A stretch of DNA of 64,000 nt from Mesorhizobium sp. (GTDB taxonomy: Bacteria; Pseudomonadota; Alphaproteobacteria; Rhizobiales; Rhizobiaceae). The first letter of the stretch is position 1, and each line of letters begins with the position of its first letter. Shown piece by piece: positions 58,265 through 64,000 of this stretch. The notes beneath the pieces were generated by a model. The model did not search any database and had not been told where the DNA came from. It worked only from the letters and a program-made list of their open reading frames with translations. The stretch spans positions 124,001 through 188,000 of the forward strand of contig SUGL01000003.1 of assembly GCA_004963905.1 (NCBI GenBank). The letters run 5' to 3'. Both the position numbers and the translations under genes were made by a program.

Positions 58265-59485
58265 CTAATCAGCCATCGTCTCCAGGCTCGCAAACCCCTG
58301 CGGCGCATCGCCTTCGTCGAAAGGTGTCGTCACTTCCACAAACGTATCGGGAAAGAAGCCGTTGAAGCGGGTCCTCAGCGACAGCGAATAGGCGCCGATA
58401 TGGCCGATCTCGATCCAGTCGCCGGTGTCGACCGTTTCTGGCAGCCAGAACGGCCTGGACAGGATGTCGACGGAATCGCAGGTCGCGCCGCAGACCTTGA
58501 ACGGCACGATGGTCTTCTCGCTGCCGTTGCGCGTGCGGATCGCGGGGTCGGGGATGAAGCGCGCTGGCAGCGTGATCTTGCCGGTCCATGAATCGGAGAG
58601 CGACGCCCAGATGCCGTCGTTGATGTAGAGCCTTTTGCCCTTGCGCAAGAGCACGCGAACGATCAGCGACAGGCAGCGCGCCACGATCACGCGGCCGGGC
58701 TCGGCGACCAGCGGCATCTCGTCGAACTGATATTCCTTGAGGTCGCCGGCCAGCCGCGACATGAGCTGGCCGAGCGACGGCATCTCGATGTGCCTGCGGT
58801 TGGGGTCGTGGCCGTATTCGGCGGGAAAGCCGCCGCCGACATCGAGCCCGGCAATGTCGAAGGTCAGCCGGTTGCGCACCCAGTCGGCCGAGGCCAACGC
58901 CCGCTCGTAAGTGTCGGGGTCCTCGATCTGGCTGCCGACATGAAAGCAGAGGCCGACCTTGTAGCCGGTGCGGTTGAGGCGCTCGGCTAGCTCGACCGCA
59001 TTGGCAGGCCCGGCGCCGAACTTCTTCGACAGCTCATAGGCGGCGTGCCCCTTGGTCTGGATGCGCACGAACACGGTGACCGCGCCGGGGTCGATATCGA
59101 GCGCGCGTACCACGCGCGTCAGCTTGGTGATCTCGTCCTCATGGTCGAGCGAGATTACGCGGATGCCGTATTTCTCCAGCGCCAGCTTGATGTCCGACTG
59201 CGCCTTGACCGGATGCATGTAGAACATCTCGGCATCCGGCGAGACGGCGCGCACGGCGGCGAACTCGCCCGGCGAGGCCACATCGAAGGCGCCGACGCCG
59301 GCCTCGACCAGCGTCTTCAGCACGATCTGTTCGCCATTGGTCTTGACCGCGTAGGCGGTCTTGCCGGGAAACATGCCCATGAACTGCAAGGCATCGGCCT
59401 TCAGCACCTGCGGGCGGAAGCAGTAGACCGGATCGTCCGGGCGAAGCGCCAGTGCCGCCTCGCGGGCATTTTCGAATCGCTGCAT
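58265..59485 (-). CDS. Type III PLP-dependent decarboxylase (ornithine/lysine decarboxylase type)
   Basis: 406 residues from the ATG at 59483-59485 (AAGGA upstream). The PLP lysine is K48 in 'PGKTAYAVKTNGEQIVLKTLVEAG'. The phosphate and ring contacts are 'FDVASPGEFAAV', 'CFHVGSQIEDPDTY' and 'GLDVGGGFPAEYG'. 'FKVCGATCDSVDIL' places the catalytic Cys336 and Asp337. The fold is alanine-racemase-like, as in eukaryotic ornithine decarboxylase. It makes putrescine or cadaverine, or is a related diamine enzyme; ornithine is the most likely substrate, but sequence alone does not settle it. Confidence 0.88.
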   Translation of the reverse strand: MQRFENAREAALALRPDDPVYCFRPQVLKADALQFMGMFPGKTAYAVKTNGEQIVLKTLVEAGVGAFDVASPGEFAAVRAVSPDAEMFYMHPVKAQSDIKLALEKYGIRVISLDHEDEITKLTRVVRALDIDPGAVTVFVRIQTKGHAAYELSKKFGAGPANAVELAERLNRTGYKVGLCFHVGSQIEDPDTYERALASADWVRNRLTFDIAGLDVGGGFPAEYGHDPNRRHIEMPSLGQLMSRLAGDLKEYQFDEMPLVAEPGRVIVARCLSLIVRVLLRKGKRLYINDGIWASLSDSWTGKITLPARFIPDPAIRTRNGSEKTIVPFKVCGATCDSVDILSRPFWLPETVDTGDWIEIGHIGAYSLSLRTRFNGFFPDTFVEVTTPFDEGDAPQGFASLETMAD

Positions 59486-59698
59486 GGACGAATCCTTGAT
59501 CTGGCCGCGCACAATTAATCCTAGCTAGCCGCCAAAGAAAACAGTTCTGTGTCTCGCCTTCCCGCGCGGCCGACCGCACCCTTTCCGCCGACGCTAAACC
59601 ATCGGTCAGGTTTCGGGTGGCCCTTGCCGCCAAACCGGATATCGGTTGCAGCTGTCCGGCGGGCTTGAGATTGCGACCGGCCTGGGAGGGTTGACGAG

Positions 59699-60619
59699 AT
59701 GACGATCACGGCTGGCGCCGCGGCGACGCGCGGACCGATGACGCTCAAGGACTGGGCTCAGCTGCTTTTGCTCGGCGCGATCTGGGGCGGCTCTTTCTTC
59801 TTTGCCCGCATCGCCGTGTCCGAGATACATCCGCTGGCGCTGGTGCTGTTTCGCGTCGCTATCGCCGCCGCAGCGCTTCAGCTCTATCTGGCGGCCCGCG
59901 GTCCGTCTTTCCGCTTCGCCTTTCCCTATGCCGGCCTGTTCTTCCTGCTGGCGCTGACCAACAACGTCGTTCCCTTCTCGCTGATCTTCGCCGGCCAGAC
60001 CGAGCTCGGCGCCGGCGTCGCCTCCGTGCTCAACGCCACGACGCCGTTCTGGACGCTGATCCTCGCCAACGCGCTTACTACGGACGAAAAGCTGTCATGG
60101 AACAAGCTGGCCGGCATCGCGCTCGGCGTTGCGGGAACGGCGGTGATGATCGGCCCGGGCTTGATTGCTGGCCTCGGCGGGCCGGTCTGGGCCAAGTTCG
60201 CGCTGATCGGCGCCTCGCTATCCTACGCGGTGGCCCTGATGGTCGCGCGCCGCTTCAAGGGCGTGCCGTCGCCGGTCATCGCCACCGGACAGTTGACCGC
60301 CTCGACCATCATCATGATCCCCGTCGTGCTAATTGCCTACGGTCCAGCCGGATTGTTTTCGGCCTCGCCGCCTGTCTGGGCAGCGGTGGTTGCGCTGGCG
60401 CTGCTCTCCACCGCCTTCGCCTACATCCTCTATTTCAACCTCGTCGCCTCGGCCGGCGCCACCAACGCCTCGCTGGTCACTTTGATCGTGCCGGTCAGCG
60501 CCGTGCTGCTCGGATTCCTGTTCCTCGGCGAGAGGCTGGCGGCCTTCGAGATCGGCGGCATGGCGCTGATCGGACTCGGCCTGATCACCATCGACGGCCG
60601 CCTGTTCGGCCGATGGTAG
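59699..60619 (+). CDS. DMT superfamily transporter (EamA domains)
   Basis: 306 residues, ten predicted helices in two EamA repeats. The first repeat opens with 'WAQLLLLGAIWGGSFFFARIAVSEIHPLALVLFRVAIAAAAL', and 'GAGVASVLNATTPFWTLILANAL' and 'GATNASLVTLIVPVSAVLLGFLFLGERL' are the paired signature helices. GGGAGGG stands just before the ATG. Members export amino acids, metabolites or drugs; the substrate is unknown. Between its stop and the microprotein promoter there is no gene. Confidence 0.87.
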   Translation: MTITAGAAATRGPMTLKDWAQLLLLGAIWGGSFFFARIAVSEIHPLALVLFRVAIAAAALQLYLAARGPSFRFAFPYAGLFFLLALTNNVVPFSLIFAGQTELGAGVASVLNATTPFWTLILANALTTDEKLSWNKLAGIALGVAGTAVMIGPGLIAGLGGPVWAKFALIGASLSYAVALMVARRFKGVPSPVIATGQLTASTIIMIPVVLIAYGPAGLFSASPPVWAAVVALALLSTAFAYILYFNLVASAGATNASLVTLIVPVSAVLLGFLFLGERLAAFEIGGMALIGLGLITIDGRLFGRW

Positions 60620-60752
60620 CGGTGCCATGCCACGGCTTCGCCATAATTTTTTCACAACTTTTGGATCGATTTTTGCCGAAGAGTTTCAACGGCTAACGAC
60701 AAATCGGCGGTCGCAAATTCCACAATCACGTCGCAATGCAGCATATTTTCCG

Positions 60753-60781
60753 CTTGCCTGTGACCCAAATGACTCTAGATT
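60753..60781 (+). promoter_or_regulatory. Sigma-70 promoter of the microprotein gene
   Basis: CTTGCC (60753-60758) and TAGATT (60776-60781) with a 17-bp spacer. The -35 matches the rhizobial preference (CTTGAC) at five of six positions. A start near 60788 gives a leader of about 25 nt carrying the SD. Confidence 0.65.
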
Positions 60782-60812
60782 CCGGCCATAGCTCTTAAGA
60801 GGAGGCTATGAC

Positions 60813-60899
60813 ATGGGACTGACGAGGCCAATCAACGCATTGATGATCTGTGCTGCGTTTGCATTCATCGGCGCCCTTATCATAGGCGTTCTTCCCTGA
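60813..60899 (+). CDS. 28-residue membrane microprotein
   Basis: A 29-codon frame that begins with a short polar stretch (MGLTRPI) and continues as a single hydrophobic helix (NALMICAAFAFIGALIIG), ending in VLP. GAGGAGG stands 7 bp before the ATG. The gene has a good promoter 32 bp upstream and an intrinsic terminator 50 bp downstream, so it forms a complete transcription unit. I recognise no named family; a short inner-membrane peptide that modulates a larger protein is the usual role for such genes. It is too short for routine gene finding. Confidence 0.72.
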   Translation: MGLTRPINALMICAAFAFIGALIIGVLP

Positions 60900-60950
60900 C
60901 CCGCCGAAGCCGGGAAGACCAGCACCGCAAATAGTCCAAATCAATTCGAG

Positions 60951-60976
60951 AAGGCCGGGTTCCACCCGGCCTTTTC
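60951..60976 (+). terminator. Intrinsic terminator, possibly bidirectional
   Basis: AAGGCCGGG (60951-60959), loop TTCCA, CCCGGCCTT (60965-60973), then TT. It ends the microprotein transcript and lies directly beyond the metF stop on the other strand, so it may serve both. Confidence 0.8.
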
Positions 60977-60979
60977 CAT

Positions 60980-61897
60980 TCAGGCTGCTGCCGACCCAGC
61001 CGCCTCCGATTCATGCGAGCGGATGCCGATCATGTGGCAGACGGCAAAGACCAGATCGGCGCGGTTCATCGTGTAGAAATGGAAATCGCCGACGCCGCGC
61101 TCGACGAGATCGTGCACCTGCTCGGCCGCCACGGCTGACGCCACCAGCGCATGCGTCTGCGCATCGTTCTCCAGCCCCTCGAAGCGCTCGGCCAGCCATG
61201 CCGGCACCAGCGCGCCGCAGCGCGAGGAGAAATTGGCGACTTGCGTGAAATTATGCACCGGCAGGATGCCAGGCACGATCGGGATATAGATGCCGGCGCG
61301 GCGCGCCCTTTCGACATAGCGCTCGTAGAGATCGTTGTCGAAGAAGAACTGGGTGATCGCCCGCGTAGCGCCATTGTCGACCTTGCGCTTCAGCATGTCG
61401 ATGTCGGTTGCGAAATCCGGGCTTTCCGGATGCTTTTCCGGATAGGCCGAAACCGAGATGTCGAAATCGCCGACGCTCTTCAGCGCGCCGACCAGCTCGG
61501 CGCCGTTGGCATAGCCATCGGGATGCGGCCGGTACGCGGTTCCCACCCCCGCCGCCGGGTCGCCGCGCAGGGCGACGAAACGGGTCACGCCGAAGCCGGC
61601 GAATTCCCGGATGACGGCGTCGACCTGATGGCGGGACGCGTCGACGCAGGTCATATGCGCCGCCGGCGTCAGCGTCGTCTCGTTGAGGATGCGTTTCACC
61701 GTGCGCGCGGTACGCTCACGGGTCGAACCGCCGGCGCCATAGGTCACCGAGACGAATTTCGGCTTGAGCGGCTCCAATCGGGTGACTGTGTCCCACAGCC
61801 TTGCCTCCATCTCGTCCGTCTTCGGCGGGAAGAACTCGAACGAGACCCGGACCTTGTCGCCAATGTCGGGGCGGCGGGAAAAGCGGAATTGGTTCAT
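60980..61897 (-). CDS. metF: 5,10-methylenetetrahydrofolate reductase
   Basis: 305 residues, FAD-dependent TIM barrel. 'KVRVSFEFFPPKTDEMEARLWDTV' with the catalytic Glu of the FEFFPP motif, 'FVSVTYGAGGSTRERT', 'AAHMTCVDASR' and 'RFVALRGDPAAGVG' are conserved, and 'GATRAITQFFFDNDLYERYVERARRAGI' binds the flavin side. It supplies methyl-THF for methionine synthesis. The start overlaps the stop of the ArsR-methyltransferase gene (TGATG), so both are made from one message. Confidence 0.96.
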   Translation of the reverse strand: MNQFRFSRRPDIGDKVRVSFEFFPPKTDEMEARLWDTVTRLEPLKPKFVSVTYGAGGSTRERTARTVKRILNETTLTPAAHMTCVDASRHQVDAVIREFAGFGVTRFVALRGDPAAGVGTAYRPHPDGYANGAELVGALKSVGDFDISVSAYPEKHPESPDFATDIDMLKRKVDNGATRAITQFFFDNDLYERYVERARRAGIYIPIVPGILPVHNFTQVANFSSRCGALVPAWLAERFEGLENDAQTHALVASAVAAEQVHDLVERGVGDFHFYTMNRADLVFAVCHMIGIRSHESEAAGSAAA

Positions 61898-62904
61898 CAG
61901 GCTGTTTCCCTTGCTGGTAGCGAGTCGTTGGACGGGTCGGCGATCAGCAGCCGGCGATCGCGGCCGAGCCAGAGCTTGACGGTGAGTTTTGCCTCGGCCT
62001 GGCCGCGCGGCTCGAATTCCTGGCTGTCCTCGAGATCGAGCCCTGCCTCCTCGAACCAGTCGGCGATCTGCCGGTCCGAGAAGCCGAGTCGCATATGGGC
62101 GTGCTGGTCGCGCAGGAACTCCAGATTATGGGGCGCGAAGTCGACGATGACCAGCCTGCCCGCCGGACGCAGCAGCCTCGCCGCCTCGCCGATGGCGCGG
62201 GCCGGATCGTCGAGATAGTGCAGCACCTGGTGGATGGTGACGAGATCGAAGGCGTTGCGCTCGACGGGCGGCGAAAAGATGTCGCCCTGGCGTACCTGCG
62301 CATTGGCGACCCCCGCTCTGTCGAGATTGGCGCGCGCCACCGTCAGCATCTCGCGTGACATGTCGATGCCGACGCCGCGCCTGTAGAGCGGCGCGAAGAT
62401 TTCCAGCAGCCTGCCCGTGCCGGTACCGAGGTCGAGCATCGACTGGAACGGCCGTTTGCCGACGAGCTTGAGCAATGCGGCTTCCACCGCGCGATCGGGC
62501 ACATGCAGCGAGCGAATGCGGTCCCAGCTCGCGGCGTTCACCGAAAAATACTCCGCGGCCCGGTCCTGCCGCTTGCGCTTGACCGCGGTCAGCCGCTCCA
62601 GATCGCGCACCACCTGCGCATCGGCCTCGCGCACGCCAGAAACCAGACGTTGCACGAAATCGCGCGAACTGTCCGTGTCCGACAGCCTGAAGAAGGCCCA
62701 GGACCCTTCCTGGTAGCGGCCGATCAGCCCCGCGTCGAGCAGGAGCTTCAGATGTCGTGAGACGCGCGGCTGCGACTGGCCAAGGATTTCAGTGAGGTCT
62801 GAGACTGTGAGATCCCCACGCGACAGCAGCACCAGGATGCGCAGGCGGCTGGATTCGGCTGCCGCCTTCAATGTATCTACCATCGTGTCGAGCGTGACAT
62901 GCAT
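61897..62904 (-). CDS. ArsR family regulator fused to a SAM methyltransferase domain (SahR-like)
   Basis: 335 residues from the ATG at 62902-62904. An N-terminal winged helix ('LKAAAESSRLRILVLLSRGDLTVSDLTEILGQSQPRVSRHLKLLLDAGLIGRYQEGSWAFFRL') is joined to a class I methyltransferase fold ('FQSMLDLGTGTGRLLEIFAPLYRRGVGIDMSREML', 'FDLVTIHQVLHYLDDPARAIGEAARLLRPAGRLVIVDFAPH'). This is the architecture of SahR, an ArsR-type repressor that senses S-adenosylhomocysteine in proteobacteria. It is directly coupled to metF. A near-palindrome 23 bp upstream is its probable operator. A second in-frame ATG is at 62883. Naming as SahR is inference from architecture and context. Confidence 0.85.
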   Translation of the reverse strand: MHVTLDTMVDTLKAAAESSRLRILVLLSRGDLTVSDLTEILGQSQPRVSRHLKLLLDAGLIGRYQEGSWAFFRLSDTDSSRDFVQRLVSGVREADAQVVRDLERLTAVKRKRQDRAAEYFSVNAASWDRIRSLHVPDRAVEAALLKLVGKRPFQSMLDLGTGTGRLLEIFAPLYRRGVGIDMSREMLTVARANLDRAGVANAQVRQGDIFSPPVERNAFDLVTIHQVLHYLDDPARAIGEAARLLRPAGRLVIVDFAPHNLEFLRDQHAHMRLGFSDRQIADWFEEAGLDLEDSQEFEPRGQAEAKLTVKLWLGRDRRLLIADPSNDSLPARETA

Positions 62905-62926
62905 GAACGGGTTCTCGCTGAAAGAT

Positions 62927-62942
62927 ATAAAGATATGTTTAT
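62927..62942. promoter_or_regulatory. Candidate SahR-type operator
   Basis: ATAAAGATATGTTTAT, a 16-bp near-perfect palindrome (14 of 16 symmetric), 23 bp upstream of the regulator-metF operon and about 100 bp upstream of the divergent trmO-like gene. It resembles the AT-rich ATAAAGATATCTTTAT-type palindromes that I recall as SahR sites in alphaproteobacteria. That comparison is from memory and needs checking. Confidence 0.6.
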
Positions 62943-63040
62943 GTCGAATTTGAAACCCTGGCAAGCACTATGTCGCTTCCGGACAAGAAAATGGCGCAGC
63001 CGTGATCCGCGCGCCGCGAACGATTGAGCGGACGAAGGCG

Positions 63041-63547
63041 ATGTTCGAGACACGCGAGGGTGAGAAGCTCCTTGAAACCGACCCGGCGGATATGCCGCCC
63101 GACGGCCATGTCGTCTTCATCGGCCGCATAGTCTCGCCCTGGACGAGCCGCGAGGACTGTCCGAAGAACATGCGCGCCGCCCGCGACACCGGACGGACGG
63201 CAGCCGTCCTGATCGACGAGCCCTACCGTCCGGGACTGCAGAATCTCGACCGCGCCAGCCACATCGTCGTCCTGTCCTGGCTCGATCATGCGCCGCGGAA
63301 TCTGATTGTGCAGAAACCGCGCCATGCCGCTGAACCGAAAGGCGTTTTCTCGCTACGCTCCCCTGCCCGGCCGAACCCCGTCGGGCTGCATGTCGCGAAG
63401 CTCGTCGCGCTCGATATCGAGGAAGGCCGGATCGAGGTCGATGCCATCGACGTGCTCGACGGCACGCCGGTCATCGACGTCAAGCCCTACTACGCTTCGA
63501 TCGACGCCTTCCCGGAAGCGGCCATTGCCGGGCGCGACGAGAAATGA
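63041..63547 (+). CDS. trmO: tRNA (t6A37) N6-methyltransferase, TrmO/TsaA family
   Basis: 168 residues from the ATG at 63041; an in-frame GTG at 63002 would add 13 residues. The beta-barrel TsaA/TrmO domain shows 'GHVVFIGRIVSPWTSREDCPKNMRAARDTGRTAAVLIDEPYRPGLQNLDRASHIVVLSWLDHA', 'VFSLRSPARPNPVGLHVAKLVALDIEEGRIEVDAIDVLDGTPVIDVKPY' (the RPNPIG-like SAM loop) and a short C-terminus. Related enzymes N6-methylate t6A in tRNA. The stop overlaps the DUF2293 start by four bases. Confidence 0.88.
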   Translation: MFETREGEKLLETDPADMPPDGHVVFIGRIVSPWTSREDCPKNMRAARDTGRTAAVLIDEPYRPGLQNLDRASHIVVLSWLDHAPRNLIVQKPRHAAEPKGVFSLRSPARPNPVGLHVAKLVALDIEEGRIEVDAIDVLDGTPVIDVKPYYASIDAFPEAAIAGRDEK

Positions 63548-63858
63548 GCGCGCCGACCGGCCGCCGCCGCGCCATTGCCAAGGCGTTGACCGCGCTCTTG
63601 CCGCTCGGGCCTTACGCCGACATGGAAAAGATCCGCGCCGATGCCGGGGCCGCGCATATGAAGACCTTGCCGCCGACGATCGCGGTCTGGCTGGCAACCA
63701 TCGCCCATGTCCGCCACGCCCATACCGACTACGAGAAGCTGCTGGCCGAAGGCTATGACCGGGACTCGGCGCGCTTCTTCGTCATCGAGCAGACCAATGA
63801 GGTGCTCACCCGCTGGCGCGCGACGCGCTTGTTGGAGGAAGACGACGAGGACGAGTGA
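63544..63858 (+). CDS. DUF2293 domain protein
   Basis: 104 residues. The family core is 'TIAVWLATIAHVRHAHTDYEKLLAEGYDRDSARFFVIEQTNEVLTRWRATRLL', with the conserved HVRHxHTxY motif, after a basic N-terminus and before an acidic EEDDEDE tail. The function of DUF2293 is unknown. The ATGA overlap with the trmO-like gene implies co-translation and a possible link to RNA modification (inference). Confidence 0.85.
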   Translation: MSAPTGRRRAIAKALTALLPLGPYADMEKIRADAGAAHMKTLPPTIAVWLATIAHVRHAHTDYEKLLAEGYDRDSARFFVIEQTNEVLTRWRATRLLEEDDEDE

Positions 63859-63963
63859 GGCCGCATAGCCACCTGATCGGCCAAGCAGCGCCGGCGGCCT
63901 GGCTCTACTTCATTCGCGGCCGGACGCTAGCCTGCCTTCCCGTAACGACGAAGGAGGAATGAA

Positions 63964-64000
63964 ATGAGCCAGGCCGCCTCCAAGCCCGCTGCGCCGCCGC
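63964..64000 (+). CDS. Start of an unidentified gene (truncated by the window edge)
   Basis: The first 12 codons (MSQAASKPAAPP) follow an ideal SD (AGGAGG at 63952-63957, six bases before the ATG). Too little is visible to identify the product. Confidence 0.6.
   Translation, partial: MSQAASKPAAPP

Overview
The window is a GC-rich, gene-dense chromosomal segment of an alphaproteobacterium of the order Rhizobiales, most like Mesorhizobium or a close Phyllobacteriaceae relative. That placement is by recognition (no search was run) and rests on four things: a complete rhizobial-style division and cell-wall (dcw) cluster, a betaine-lipid btaAB pair behind a Pho box, RIME-like palindromic intergenic repeats, and codon usage strongly biased to G/C at third positions. 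Nothing looks like a prophage, an integrated plasmid or an insertion sequence.

Layout. 1-4437: a sugar/polyol uptake and catabolism operon on the minus strand (oxidoreductase, TIM-barrel isomerase, periplasmic binding protein, start of an ABC ATPase) divergent from a LacI-type regulator, with a paired LacI-type operator between them. 4440-16673: single genes: phytase-like esterase, MFS transporter, TMEM175-like membrane protein, short-chain dehydrogenase, small iron-permease-like protein, hexapeptide acetyltransferase, CreA, an SCO-prmA pair, an Xaa-Pro aminopeptidase, and azlCD. 16781-43090: an almost unbroken minus-strand block. In transcription order it is mraZ-rsmH-ftsL-ftsI-murE-murF-mraY-murD-ftsW-murG-murC-murB-ddl-ftsQ-ftsA-ftsZ, then lpxC, bamD, recN, ligA and a DUF2461 gene broken by an in-frame TGA. 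Most junctions are start/stop overlaps, so translation is probably coupled. Three TGGGN boxes at 10-bp spacing lie 190 bp upstream of mraZ and look like its own operator.

43489-48508: a trans-sulfuration enzyme, a ParD/ParE module whose toxin is cut by an amber codon, the RNase P RNA gene with a readable promoter, and cell-wall hydrolases (SLT transglycosylase, zinc amidase) beside a TerB/J-domain protein. 48682-58142: a fused 5-oxoprolinase/hydantoinase, PhoB-type btaAB, a beta-lactamase-fold serine hydrolase, a GH25 lysozyme lipoprotein and an MltB-like transglycosylase. 58265-64000: a PLP decarboxylase, a DMT exporter, a 28-residue membrane microprotein with its own promoter, Shine-Dalgarno sequence and terminator, and metF with an ArsR-methyltransferase (SahR-like) regulator and its probable operator. 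These are followed by a TrmO-like tRNA methyltransferase gene overlapping a DUF2293 gene, and the first codons of one more gene.

The dominant theme is envelope biogenesis and remodelling: peptidoglycan precursor synthesis and septation, lipid A (lpxC), outer-membrane assembly (bamD), four peptidoglycan hydrolases, and phosphate-free membrane lipids. I found no obviously new multi-gene system. The most useful non-routine observations are the two in-frame nonsense codons (DUF2461, ParE), the candidate MraZ, SahR, PhoB and LacI operators, and the microprotein gene.
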